Under the pieces are notes generated by a model. The model was not told where the DNA came from. It was given only the letters and a program-made list of their open reading frames with translations, and ran no database searches. A stretch of 64,000 nt of DNA from an uncultured Chitinophagaceae bacterium (GTDB lineage: Bacteria > Bacteroidota > Bacteroidia > Chitinophagales > Chitinophagaceae). The DNA is taken from contig CALGAP010000007.1 in assembly GCA_937958995.1 (NCBI GenBank), forward strand, positions 248,001 to 312,000, read 5' to 3'. This document shows positions 35,470-43,394 of this stretch, piece after piece. The translations under genes and the position numbers were made by a program. Position 1 is the stretch's first letter. Every line of letters begins with the position of its first letter.

Positions 35470-35470
35470 T

Positions 35471-35579
35471 TATAAATCCCTGGACTTATACTCATTACAT
35501 TTATAGTTTTATAATTCTATATTTAAATTTTATAGACTTTTAATACTATAATTATCAAATATAGATTTAGAATACTATT
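35471..35579 (+). promoter_or_regulatory. Operator array: four 20-bp inverted repeats, TATAG-N10-CTATA type
   Basis: Three units of the form TATAG-N10-CTATA start at 35502, 35531 and 35560, exactly 29 bp apart; the last ends CTATT. A fourth, TATAA-N10-TTATA, starts at 35471, 31 bp before. Each is 20 bp with 5-bp inverted ends, and the last overlaps the promoter -7 element at 35576. This looks like a cooperative binding array that represses the SatD-like/DUF3307 promoter. The SatD-like protein with its C-terminal HTH is a natural candidate for the binder. Confidence 0.7.
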
Positions 35580-35583
35580 TTTG
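35576..35583 (+). promoter_or_regulatory. -7 promoter element TATTTTTG of the SatD-like operon
   Basis: An exact TAnnTTTG match lies 14 bp before the ATG at 35598 and is overlapped by the last inverted repeat of the array. Confidence 0.65.
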
Positions 35584-35597
35584 CAAAAAACCGGTTT

Positions 35598-36230
35598 ATG
35601 GCCAAAACGCAAAAAGCCGCCGTAATAAGCGGCGATATCATAGGCTCTTCAAAACTGAATGTTGCCGCGCGCAGGAAGCTACAGTCATTGCTCGACAATT
35701 TCAGCAAACTGGCTGCAGCCTCGTGGCCTGATTTCGGGATGGAGCAATACCGAGGCGACAGCCTGCAGGCCATACTTACCAACAACAGGGCAGCGGGATT
35801 GAGGGCTGTACTGCTATTGCAAAGCCTGATGGTAAAAAACCACTATGGAATACGCACAGCCATCGGTGTGGGTGATATCAGTTACCAGGGCAAAAACATC
35901 GTCACCTCCGACGGCACTGCCTTCCAGGTATCGGGCCCCTACCTCGATCATTTGAGAAAAACCGGCGAAGTCATTTTCATCAATCTTGATAATCCACTCT
36001 ACGCAGACGAATGGCCCGTTCACAGCACAGCGCTGGCTTTTATCATCAAAAGATGGACGGCCCAACAGGCTGAAGCCATGTATTTTCAACTGCAGGGATA
36101 TACGCAAAAAGAAATAGCGAAGCAGTTAAAAATTACACAGCCATCGGTGCATCAGCGACTGCAAAGCGCCGGATGGGACGTAGTGCAAAAAATATTACAG
36201 CGATTTGAAGCCGTTGTTCCATCGCTTTAG
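35598..36230 (+). CDS. SatD-family protein (cyclase-like N-domain plus C-terminal HTH)
   Basis: The 210-residue protein belongs to the SatD family. Its N-terminal 140 residues read like a class III nucleotide-cyclase fold: V-I-S-G-D-I-I-G-S-S (D13) and Y-R-G-D-S-L-Q (D54) sit where the two metal aspartates would be, followed by R-T-A-I-G-V-G-D-I. The asparagine/arginine pair of active cyclases is not seen (A-F-Q-V-S-G-P-Y instead), so it may bind but not cyclise nucleotides. Residues 166-190 (Q-G-Y-T-Q-K-E-I-A-K-Q-L-K-I-T-Q-P-S-V) form a helix-turn-helix. It overlies a DUF3307 gene 13 bp downstream. The cyclase reading is inference. Confidence 0.8.
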   Translation: MAKTQKAAVISGDIIGSSKLNVAARRKLQSLLDNFSKLAAASWPDFGMEQYRGDSLQAILTNNRAAGLRAVLLLQSLMVKNHYGIRTAIGVGDISYQGKNIVTSDGTAFQVSGPYLDHLRKTGEVIFINLDNPLYADEWPVHSTALAFIIKRWTAQQAEAMYFQLQGYTQKEIAKQLKITQPSVHQRLQSAGWDVVQKILQRFEAVVPSL

Positions 36231-36243
36231 CTATTTTTAGAGC

Positions 36244-36969
36244 ATGATGCTGTTAATACAGTGGTTATTCGTACACCTGTTTACCGACTTTGTGCTGCAA
36301 ACATCATCCATGGTGCGGCACAAACGCAGGCTGAAGGCCCGCTCGTGGACACTCTATGTCCATTGCCTGCTGCACGGCGGTCTTATATACCTTATCACCG
36401 CCAACTGGCAGGGTTGGCAAATACCGCTGATCGTTGCCGTGACCCATTATTTCATTGATCTCTGGAAACTTTACCGCAAGGATAATCTCGCCTATTTCAT
36501 CGCCGACCAGGCCATGCATATCATGGTGTTAGTGTTGCTATGGTGCATCGTCATCACACCACCAGGCTGGCTGGCGGAAACAGGGAAAGCGCTTAAAAAT
36601 GATCTCAATTTCTGGCTGGTCGCAGCCGGCTATTTATTCGTCACCTTCCCCCTCTCCTTACTGATGTACTATGCCACCCAGCGCTGGCGCAGATCAGTGG
36701 AGCAGGGCGATTGGGGAAAATCCAGCAGCAGTCTCAGTGAAGCCGGCAAATGGATCGGCATCTTCGAACGATTGCTCGTGTATACTTTTGTTGTCACCAA
36801 CCATTTCGAAGGCATTGGCTTCCTGATCGCCGCCAAATCTGTGCTTCGTTTCAACGATCTCAAAGGCGCCGATGCGCGCAAAGAAACCGAATATGTGCTG
36901 ATAGGAACGCTCATGAGTTTCTCATTTTCGATTATCACAGGATTATTGGTTAGATTAGGGATGAATTAA
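36244..36969 (+). CDS. DUF3307 membrane protein
   Basis: The 241-residue protein has about six hydrophobic segments. Polar residues recur inside or at the ends of the helices: H11 and D15 (H-L-F-T-D-F-V-L-Q), H40 and H44, H68 and D72 (T-H-Y-F-I-D-L-W-K), D88 and H92 (A-D-Q-A-M-H). Such paired His/Asp in a membrane protein suggest a metal site, in the manner of the YdjM-type membrane metal-dependent hydrolases; this is inference. It is encoded 13 bp after the SatD-like gene, so the two should be co-regulated by the upstream operator array. Confidence 0.85.
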   Translation: MMLLIQWLFVHLFTDFVLQTSSMVRHKRRLKARSWTLYVHCLLHGGLIYLITANWQGWQIPLIVAVTHYFIDLWKLYRKDNLAYFIADQAMHIMVLVLLWCIVITPPGWLAETGKALKNDLNFWLVAAGYLFVTFPLSLLMYYATQRWRRSVEQGDWGKSSSSLSEAGKWIGIFERLLVYTFVVTNHFEGIGFLIAAKSVLRFNDLKGADARKETEYVLIGTLMSFSFSIITGLLVRLGMN

Positions 36970-37026
36970 ATCATCGATCAAAAGCGGCAGCGCCAGCCAG
37001 GCGATCCATTTACCTTCTAAAAAAAC

Positions 37027-37060
37027 AAAGAGGTTAAAAGCATATACTTTTAACCTCTTT
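37027..37060. terminator. Bidirectional terminator, 14-bp stem
   Basis: AAAGAGGTTAAAAG and CTTTTAACCTCTTT pair perfectly around CATATA. On the minus strand it is followed by GTTTTTTT and serves the small secreted-protein gene at 37081; on the plus strand it follows DUF3307. Confidence 0.88.
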
Positions 37061-37080
37061 TCCCTTATACCCTCTTAATG

Positions 37081-37470
37081 CTAGAACCTTCTGCCATTGC
37101 GATCATACTTCCTGTCCCAGTCATTGCGGCGGTCGTAACCTTTGCCAAACTTCGATTCTGAAATTTTCAGGTGTCCAAAGTTGTCAACCATTATCGCCAC
37201 GTCTTTATTGGTAAGGCGGAATGTTGAACTGGAAACCAGCCTGCGTGTAGTGCGGAACAATGACTGGTTCAATTCAAACACCTTCACCGTGTGTTTACCA
37301 TTCTTCAGGTTGTTAAGATGAATGGTGTTGGCATGGTTGCTATAATAGCTCTTGCCATCTATCACTATTTCGTATTTCTTGCTCGTCTTGATAGTAACCG
37401 TGGGGCGATTGGCTGCAAACACTGCGAGCGTGAGGAAAAGTCCTGCCATGAGTGTAAAAATCTTTTTCAT
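37081..37470 (-). CDS. Hypothetical secreted protein with charged C-terminus
   Basis: The 129-residue product has a clear signal peptide (M-K-K-I-F-T-L-M-A-G-L-F-L-T and V-F-A-A). The mature part begins with short beta-strand-like stretches (I-V-I-D-G-K-S-Y-Y, H-T-V-K-V-F-E-L). It ends in an Asp/Arg-rich tail (Y-D-R-R-N-D-W-D-R-K-Y-D-R-N-G-R-R-F). I do not recognise a named family. It is probably periplasmic or surface exposed. Confidence 0.72.
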   Translation of the reverse strand: MKKIFTLMAGLFLTLAVFAANRPTVTIKTSKKYEIVIDGKSYYSNHANTIHLNNLKNGKHTVKVFELNQSLFRTTRRLVSSSTFRLTNKDVAIMVDNFGHLKISESKFGKGYDRRNDWDRKYDRNGRRF

Positions 37471-37616
37471 AACCTTTAAATTTTAGTGATGCCAGATAGA
37501 CTTTCCTTGTTCGCAAAAGCAACACAATGGTTTGTTAAAGAATACTTTCTTTTTTCTTAATGAAATCATCCCCCGGCAAGGCACAATTTTTTATGTGTAT
37601 CAATAAAAAGACAATT

Positions 37617-37895
37617 ATGAAAAAGACCAATCCCATCGACAAAAAAGAAGAAGTGCCCCAGTCGAAAGACAAACGCATCAACCAGGATTTCCCCGGTTAT
37701 CCGCATAACCCTTCCAATGAAGACACCATCAACCCCAAAACAGAAGAAGACAAAATCAACGCCCGCCTTACCAGGAAAGATGATCCGAAAGAAACCGACG
37801 AACAAAACTCCGATGGTTCTGCCAACGCATTCGACAATGCCGACCCCGATGTTCTTCGCGGTGAACTGGATGACGACAACGACAAAAATTACTGA
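37617..37895 (+). CDS. Small acidic, probably disordered protein
   Basis: ATG at 37617 gives 92 residues, rich in Lys, Asp, Glu, Asn and Pro with no hydrophobic core. The segment I-N-Q-D-F-P-G-Y-P-H-N-P-S-N-E-D resembles a motif seen in short cytoplasmic proteins of Chitinophagaceae, from memory. It ends in a strongly acidic tail (E-L-D-D-D-N-D-K). The function is unknown. The TerB-like gene starts 13 bp downstream, so the two probably form an operon. Confidence 0.65.
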   Translation: MKKTNPIDKKEEVPQSKDKRINQDFPGYPHNPSNEDTINPKTEEDKINARLTRKDDPKETDEQNSDGSANAFDNADPDVLRGELDDDNDKNY

Positions 37896-37908
37896 TAAAA
37901 AACTTTCT

Positions 37909-38334
37909 ATGTACACCGACAAAATCAAAACACAGGATGAAGCTATCTGCCAGCTGTTTTTTCACTGCTGCATGAAAGACGGCCGTTTCACTGAGACAGA
38001 AATCGACACCGTAAGTGAACTGTTGGTAAAACTGGGCTTCAAAAACAAACTCAACTTCAAAGACGAGATCATCAAATACCTTTCCTACAATACCAGCATC
38101 ACCAGCGATGCCGAATACGTTCGCCACCTGGTGCTTCTCATCAACCCTGCCAACACCTTCGCCCTCTTCTCTTACTGCACGGAGCTCTGTCTCGGCGATG
38201 CCGAACTCAGTCCCCAGGAAGAGTCCCTTCTTGCCTCCATCGCCTCTTCGCTCAACATCGGCCCCGCCGAACAGGAAGCGATCAAGAAATTATGTGCTGA
38301 GCGAAAGGTTGTCGAGAAGCAGCATCTGTGGTGA
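37909..38334 (+). CDS. TerB-like protein
   Basis: ATG at 37909 gives 141 residues; an earlier frame start overlaps the preceding gene and is rejected. The helical pattern, with I-C-Q-L-F-F-H-C-C-M-K-D-G-R-F-T-E-T-E and later L-C-L-G-D-A-E-L-S-P-Q-E-E-S-L-L, fits the TerB/tellurite-resistance-like helical domain with acidic motifs at the helix starts. In other systems TerB proteins bind metal and partner with membrane proteins. No other ter gene is present, so a tellurite role is not implied. Confidence 0.68.
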   Translation: MYTDKIKTQDEAICQLFFHCCMKDGRFTETEIDTVSELLVKLGFKNKLNFKDEIIKYLSYNTSITSDAEYVRHLVLLINPANTFALFSYCTELCLGDAELSPQEESLLASIASSLNIGPAEQEAIKKLCAERKVVEKQHLW

Positions 38335-38351
38335 ATATTGAATATTCACCA
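38329..38351. other. 23-bp perfect palindrome at convergent gene ends
   Basis: TGGTGAATATT and AATATTCACCA are perfect inverted copies around one G and include the stop codon of the TerB-like gene. It ends three bases before the stop of the gamma-glutamyltransferase gene. There is no T-run; it could end transcription both ways or be a protein-binding site. Confidence 0.5.
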
Positions 38352-38353
38352 TC

Positions 38354-40183
38354 CTACCATCCTATCCCATAATCTTCCCCATGATTACTGCTTCCGCCCC
38401 AAAAGCTGCCGTGCTTCCAGTCGAAGAAGATGGCGTTGATGGGGCCAGAGGTGCGGGACTCGTAGGTGGGTTTGTAACCCATTTTGATGAGTTCCTGGCG
38501 GGTAAACGGCGGTACAGATTCGTGGAGTACAATGGAGCCGGGCTTGGGTCTGCGGTCGGGGCCGCCGAGGGAGAGGAAAAGCTGGTTGGTATTGAAGTTG
38601 GGAGCTTCGGTGGCTTCCTGCACGGTCATCCCGAATTCAACAATATTTAAGAAAAATTGCAGGAGGTTCTGATCCTGCGTATCGCCGCCCTGCACGGCAA
38701 AGGAGAGAAACGGCTTGCCATCTTTTAGAGCAAGCGTGGGCGTTAGTGTCACGCGCGGGCGTTTACCCGGTTCAATTACGTTAAAGGGATTTAATACGGG
38801 ATCGCAGACAAAACTCTGCGCACGCTGACTCATACCAATACCTGTGCGGCCGGCGATGCAGGCGGGTATCCATCCGCCGCTGGGTGTGATGGACACGACC
38901 CATCCTTCTTTGTCAGCCGCTTCTACCGATGTGGTGCCGAGCCACAACTGTTCCCTGTACTCGTCATCGGGCGGCGTGGGCGATGCATAGGACCATTGCT
39001 GCAGGTAATTGGCGAAAGGGTTCACTTTTCCTTCAAACGGATACGGATCGCCGGGTTTGGCTTTGGGATCGTTTTTGGAGGGATCGATCAGCTTAGCACG
39101 CTCTTTTGCGTATTCTTTCGAAAGCAAACCCCTGATGGGTTCTTCAGGCGGAAAATAGGGATCGCCATAATAAAAATCGCGGTCGGCAAAAGCCAGGTGC
39201 ATGGCTTGTGTTACGGTATGGATGTATCGCGTAGAGTTATAGCCCATGCCTTTCAGATCAAAGTTCTCGAGAATGTTCAGCGCCTGAAGCATCACGGGGC
39301 CTTGCGTCCATTGAGAAAGCTTATACACTTCAATGCCCTTATAATTTACACTCAGCGGTTCTTCGGTCAGCACTTTCCAGTTGGCGAGATCCTGTTCGGT
39401 GATCAGTCCTCCCTGCTCCTGGCAACCGCGCACAAATTCTTTCGCGATATCGCCTTTATAAAAACGATCGAAGGCCGCGTATATCGCTTCTTTGCGGCTT
39501 TTGCCTTTTTTCAGTGCCTGCTGCTCGGCATCTACCATTTTTTGTAATGTGGCGAGCAGATCAGGTTGCTTAAATATTTCGCCGGGATAAGGCGCTTCGC
39601 GGCTCTCGCCGGGGTGAGTAAGAAACACTGCTTTCGAATATGGCCACAGCTTGATGGTATCTTTCATTCTTTCGATGCTGTTAGCCGTCTGCGCTTCTAT
39701 AGGATAGCCGGCAGCGAGCTGCATTGCTGGCTCCAACACCTCTTTCAGACTCATGGTTCCATATTCCGCGAGCATAGTGCATAGTCCGCCGGGAGTGCCG
39801 GGTGTTACCGCTGCCAGCGGACCATATTGAGGAGGATAATTATATCCTTTGCTCTTATAAAATTCCGCAGTGGCACCGGTTGGCGCCACACCCAGCGCAT
39901 TTATACCAATCACCTTTTTTGTTTTTGGATTATAGATCAGCGCCTGCGTCTCGCCGCCCCACGACAATACATCCCACATGGTGCAGGTAGCTGCCAGCAT
40001 GGCGCAGGCTGCATCCACCGCATTACCACCTTTTTGAAAAATAGCGGCGCCTGCCGTTGCTGCCAGCGGCTTGCCCGTGATGGCAATCCAGTTTTTGGCA
40101 TGTATAACCGGTTTTTGTGTTTGCTGTGCCTGCGAAAAAATTATGGAAACCACCAAAGTAATTGTGCAGATAAGCCGTAACAT
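38354..40183 (-). CDS. Gamma-glutamyltransferase-family protein
   Basis: The start at 40183 gives 609 residues with a signal peptide ending F-S-Q-A-Q, so it is exported. It is an Ntn hydrolase made as a precursor: the probable catalytic threonine is T417 in L-G-T-T-S-V-E-A-A-D, where cleavage would give the two subunits. Other family marks are A-A-T-A-G-A-A-I-F-Q-K-G-G-N-A-V-D-A-A near the N-terminus and P-S-G-G-W-I-P. It probably cleaves glutathione or other gamma-glutamyl compounds, or acts as an acylase; the substrate is not fixed by sequence. Confidence 0.9.
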   Translation of the reverse strand: MLRLICTITLVVSIIFSQAQQTQKPVIHAKNWIAITGKPLAATAGAAIFQKGGNAVDAACAMLAATCTMWDVLSWGGETQALIYNPKTKKVIGINALGVAPTGATAEFYKSKGYNYPPQYGPLAAVTPGTPGGLCTMLAEYGTMSLKEVLEPAMQLAAGYPIEAQTANSIERMKDTIKLWPYSKAVFLTHPGESREAPYPGEIFKQPDLLATLQKMVDAEQQALKKGKSRKEAIYAAFDRFYKGDIAKEFVRGCQEQGGLITEQDLANWKVLTEEPLSVNYKGIEVYKLSQWTQGPVMLQALNILENFDLKGMGYNSTRYIHTVTQAMHLAFADRDFYYGDPYFPPEEPIRGLLSKEYAKERAKLIDPSKNDPKAKPGDPYPFEGKVNPFANYLQQWSYASPTPPDDEYREQLWLGTTSVEAADKEGWVVSITPSGGWIPACIAGRTGIGMSQRAQSFVCDPVLNPFNVIEPGKRPRVTLTPTLALKDGKPFLSFAVQGGDTQDQNLLQFFLNIVEFGMTVQEATEAPNFNTNQLFLSLGGPDRRPKPGSIVLHESVPPFTRQELIKMGYKPTYESRTSGPINAIFFDWKHGSFWGGSSNHGEDYGIGW

Positions 40184-40407
40184 AGCAGTAAGTTTTTCGT
40201 CATTAAAGATAGGGGGAATGCGAAGAGATACCAATTGCAGGTAAGGAGCGTTCGGAACTGAAACAAATTCGTGGAAGAAGATTCAAGAAGAAATTCTAAT
40301 ATCAAAATTCAAAAAACTGCGTACATAACCCGACTTTAAATTCGGAATTTTCAACTTGGAACTTTTTTGGTCCTTGATGACTGAGATTGGGAATTTAATT
40401 TCATACC

Positions 40408-41139
40408 ATGAATGATTACGAAAAAATGATCAAAGCTGAACTGGTGCGTTGGCAAAAGAAGATGATGCGAAATCCTTCGCTGGTAAACCGGTTTACGAAA
40501 CGTATGCAGACAAAGGTCAACAATCTGATACCTGAGAAGGTGCATGCGGCAATCACGGCGGCTATCAGGCAAATGATTCATGGTGTATTGTTCGGCGCTA
40601 AACATACTACCGCCCCACCCCTTTTGCATCAGCCTTTGCTGATAAGAGAAACGATGGTGACGGAAAAAATCGAACAATACCGCAAAGCCGCTGCCGCCGA
40701 AGGCGGCATTACCGGAGCGGGCGGGTTGCTGATGGGACTGGCCGACTTTCCATTGCTGATTGGAATTAAAATAAAATTGCTGTACTCTATAGCCTCGCTA
40801 TATGGGTATTCGGTAGATGAATATAAGGAGCGCGTTTACCTGCTCTATATATTTCAACTCGCCTTTTCGAGCCAGCAACATCGGCGCGAAGTGTACCAGA
40901 AAATCATTAACTGGGAAAAGCAAAGCCAGGAATTACCCGGCAGTCTCGATGCATTTGACTGGAGAACCTTTCAGCAGGAATACCGCGATCATATAGACCT
41001 GGCCAAGATGGCCCAGCTGGTGCCGATTATAGGTGCGCCGGTGGGCGCAGTCGTGAATTACCGGCTTATCAAGAAGCTGGGCGACACGGCGATGAATGCC
41101 TACCGCATGCGCTGGCTGGATGAGGGGCGCCGGGACTAA
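40408..41139 (+). CDS. EcsC-family protein
   Basis: The 243-residue protein has the EcsC pattern: an N-terminal helical part, then G-G-I-T-G-A-G-G-L-L-M-G-L-A-D-F-P-L-L-I-G-I-K, and near the end A-Q-L-V-P-I-I-G-A-P-V-G-A-V-V-N. These glycine-rich helices may associate with membranes. EcsC proteins have no clear biochemical role; in Bacillus the gene lies with the EcsAB transporter, which is not present here. Confidence 0.88.
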   Translation: MNDYEKMIKAELVRWQKKMMRNPSLVNRFTKRMQTKVNNLIPEKVHAAITAAIRQMIHGVLFGAKHTTAPPLLHQPLLIRETMVTEKIEQYRKAAAAEGGITGAGGLLMGLADFPLLIGIKIKLLYSIASLYGYSVDEYKERVYLLYIFQLAFSSQQHRREVYQKIINWEKQSQELPGSLDAFDWRTFQQEYRDHIDLAKMAQLVPIIGAPVGAVVNYRLIKKLGDTAMNAYRMRWLDEGRRD

Positions 41140-41180
41140 CGTCTTCAGTCTAAACAAACTGCACCCGCCAGGGACGAAAT

Positions 41181-41208
41181 TTCGGGTTTCAGGTTGGGAG
41201 TTTCGGGT
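41181..41208 (+). repeat. Heptad repeat (TTCGGGT type)
   Basis: Four consecutive 7-bp units (TTCGGGT, TTCAGGT, TGGGAGT, TTCGGGT) lie in the 231-bp spacer after the EcsC gene. The reverse complement ACCCGAA is the unit at 50500. The rest of the spacer 41140-41370 shows nothing else I can support. Confidence 0.55.
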
Positions 41209-41370
41209 TCTTGAGGTTGCGCGACGATCACCCAATGCGGCAGTAGGCGAAACACTCAACCTGAACCCTTCATGTGTATAACTTTTTCTGTTAAAAATCT
41301 GGCGCAAAAGCGATTATTGCATGGATATTGATATAAAATTTAATCTAATACCTCTTCTCAATACTAGATT

Positions 41371-41646
41371 ATGCGCATAGAATTTGTCAGGAATATTCAA
41401 TTCACGCGTCTTTTGAAAGTGAATGGTCGCTTGCGTGAATTTAATTTCCGTAAGCTGGGCGGTGCCAATGAAGGATTTTTTACGGTGGATGTGAGCGATG
41501 ACCGCGGCAACCGCATCATCTTCCGCATGCAGAAAGAAAACGATACCTGGAAACTGGTGCAATCACAACCCCTGCCGGCATGGATCATTGAAAAAGAAGC
41601 CAACTTTCATGAACTCATCGAAGAGGAATTGAAAGAAGCCCGGTAA
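41371..41646 (+). CDS. Hypothetical protein (91 aa)
   Basis: The product is soluble and has no signal peptide. It reads as a small alpha/beta domain, with I-Q-F-T-R-L-L-K-V-N-G-R-L-R-E-F-N-F-R-K and G-F-F-T-V-D-V-S-D-D-R-G-N-R-I-I-F, and a helical C-terminus. I do not recognise a named family. Codon use matches the neighbours. It is preceded by an AT-rich leader and followed by a small membrane protein gene. Confidence 0.7.
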   Translation: MRIEFVRNIQFTRLLKVNGRLREFNFRKLGGANEGFFTVDVSDDRGNRIIFRMQKENDTWKLVQSQPLPAWIIEKEANFHELIEEELKEAR

Positions 41647-41805
41647 GGCCTTCATTCATCATCACAACCCGAATTTCACGGCAATTGTAGCCGAAATTAC
41701 CCAGGTTTTTTGCCGGATTCCGCAGGTTCAAATTGCCAACACGTTGAAGTTCAGCTATTATAAAACTGGCACCTTTTTCATACTATACCAGTAAAAGGAA
41801 TTGCT

Positions 41806-41955
41806 ATGAAAAGGGAACAGGAAATAAACGACAGCGAACACAGTTTTCGTCATTTCTTTAGCACGGTATCAATTACACTGATATTACTGCTTATTCTGGT
41901 CTTTATTGGGTCAACCATATACATCGGCTACAACAGCTTCATGAGCGCTCGTTAG
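41806..41955 (+). CDS. Small single-helix membrane protein (49 aa)
   Basis: ATG at 41806 with AAAGGAA seven bases upstream starts a 49-codon frame ending in TAG at 41953. The product has a charged N-terminus (M-K-R-E-Q-E-I-N-D-S-E-H), one transmembrane helix (I-T-L-I-L-L-L-I-L-V-F-I-G) and a short tail. The layout and the ribosome site make it a credible small gene. The function is unknown. Confidence 0.6.
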   Translation: MKREQEINDSEHSFRHFFSTVSITLILLLILVFIGSTIYIGYNSFMSAR

Positions 41956-42197
41956 TGGCAATAAAAAAGCGTAGCGGACCTGTTCCGGTATCGAAGCAGG
42001 TCGCCACGCAGCGAGTCAGGAGTATGGATTAAAACAATCATTTTACTCCCACAATAAAATTTCCCCTCGCTTTCAAATAAGTTCTAATGGTTAATGATGT
42101 TCGCGTTTGTTTAAAAGCAAATGCTTTGCCATACTTTGTGCCAGGAGAAGAAAATGCACTTTTTTCTTCTTAACAGCTTAGTTATAACTTAGGCGGC
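41956..42197 (+). other. Gene-free spacer with an imperfect hairpin
   Basis: This 242-bp spacer precedes the threonine-aldolase-like gene. At 41974-42012 GCGT-AG-CG-GACCTG pairs imperfectly with CAGGTC-G-CC-ACGC. No T-run follows directly. I see no gene or known motif in the rest; it probably holds the promoter of the downstream gene. Confidence 0.4.
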
Positions 42198-43367
42198 ATG
42201 AACCGAAGAAGTTTTCTCAGAACTGGAAGCCTTTCTACCCTTCCGCTGCTGGCACCTGCTATACCTGTTTTTACATCGCCGGATGTGCCGCCACCTGTTG
42301 CTGGCAAGACAATTGACCTGCTCAACGATGGTGTGTTTTATACCCCCGAAGAATATGTGCGTAAATTATCTGAAATTATAGGCGCCCAACCCATCGCCCG
42401 TGATATTTATGGCGAAGGCGGAGTAGTAGAAGAACTGGAGAAAAAATTTATCCGCATCACCGGTAAGGAAGCAGCTATTTATATGCCTTCGGGCACTATG
42501 GCCAATGAACTGGCGCTATATGTGCTGAGTGGCGACAACACAAAGGTGTTTGTGCAGGAGCTCAGCCATATTTACCGCGACGAAGGCGATGCCGCGCAGT
42601 CGGTATTTGGTAAAAGACTGGTTCCGCTGGCGAAGGGTGAATACAGCTTTACGCTGGAAGACCTGCAGGCTGCCATCAATTTTCACAACGAAGAAGAAGT
42701 ATTCAAAAGCGGAATAGGATGCCTTTCCATTGAAGTGCCGGTGCGCCGCGCAGATAATCGGACTATTTCTATTGAAGAGATCCGCCGCATTTCAGGTTAC
42801 TGCCGCGAGCACAATATCAAACTGCATCTCGATGGGGCAAGACTCTATATGGCATCGGCCTTTACGGGTGTCTCTATAAAAGAATATTCCTCTTATTTCG
42901 ATACAGTATATATTTCCCTATACAAATACCTCGGCGCCGCCGGGGGCGCCATCTTATGCGGCAGCAAGGATGTAATAGGTAAAATGCCTCACCTCATAAA
43001 AGTGCATGGCGGCACCGTGTTTAACAGCTGGCCCAATGCCGCGGTGGCCAACTACAATCTCGATGGTTTTGAAAAACGTCTCACTGCCGCCAAAGAGCAA
43101 TCAGTTGAATTATTTAAGATGCTGGGACAAATTGGTATAAAAGTCTCCTCCCTGCCCGGTGGCACCAATTTGTTTCTCGCGCAGTTACCAAAGGGCATTT
43201 CGGGAGAAAAACTGCAAGCCAGCTTGCGCCAGGATCATGATATACTGATGTCGCGCGGCAACAACGAAGGTGTGGTGCGAATAAAGATTAATGAGACGTT
43301 GATATTGCGGGATAATAATAAGATTGTGCAATCTTTCAAGGAGGCGATGAAAGTGGCGAGCGTCTAG
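42198..43367 (+). CDS. Threonine-aldolase/beta-eliminating-lyase-like PLP enzyme with Tat signal
   Basis: The 389-residue protein starts with a twin-arginine signal (M-N-R-R-S-F-L-R-T-G followed by a hydrophobic stretch and P-A-I-P-V-F-T). The body is a fold-type I PLP enzyme: P-S-G-T-M-A-N, H-L-D-G-A-R with D212, and S-L-Y-K-Y-L-G-A-A-G-G with the likely PLP lysine K243. The family includes low-specificity L-threonine aldolase and aromatic beta-eliminating lyases. Export of a folded PLP enzyme by Tat is unusual for the family and points to a periplasmic substrate. Confidence 0.86.
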   Translation: MNRRSFLRTGSLSTLPLLAPAIPVFTSPDVPPPVAGKTIDLLNDGVFYTPEEYVRKLSEIIGAQPIARDIYGEGGVVEELEKKFIRITGKEAAIYMPSGTMANELALYVLSGDNTKVFVQELSHIYRDEGDAAQSVFGKRLVPLAKGEYSFTLEDLQAAINFHNEEEVFKSGIGCLSIEVPVRRADNRTISIEEIRRISGYCREHNIKLHLDGARLYMASAFTGVSIKEYSSYFDTVYISLYKYLGAAGGAILCGSKDVIGKMPHLIKVHGGTVFNSWPNAAVANYNLDGFEKRLTAAKEQSVELFKMLGQIGIKVSSLPGGTNLFLAQLPKGISGEKLQASLRQDHDILMSRGNNEGVVRIKINETLILRDNNKIVQSFKEAMKVASV

Positions 43368-43394
43368 GATCAACAGGTAACGATGATCGGGCAA

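Noticed and set aside
37909..38334. Tellurite-resistance operon because of the TerB-like gene
   Set aside because: No terC, terD or other ter genes are present and TerB-like domains occur in many unrelated settings.
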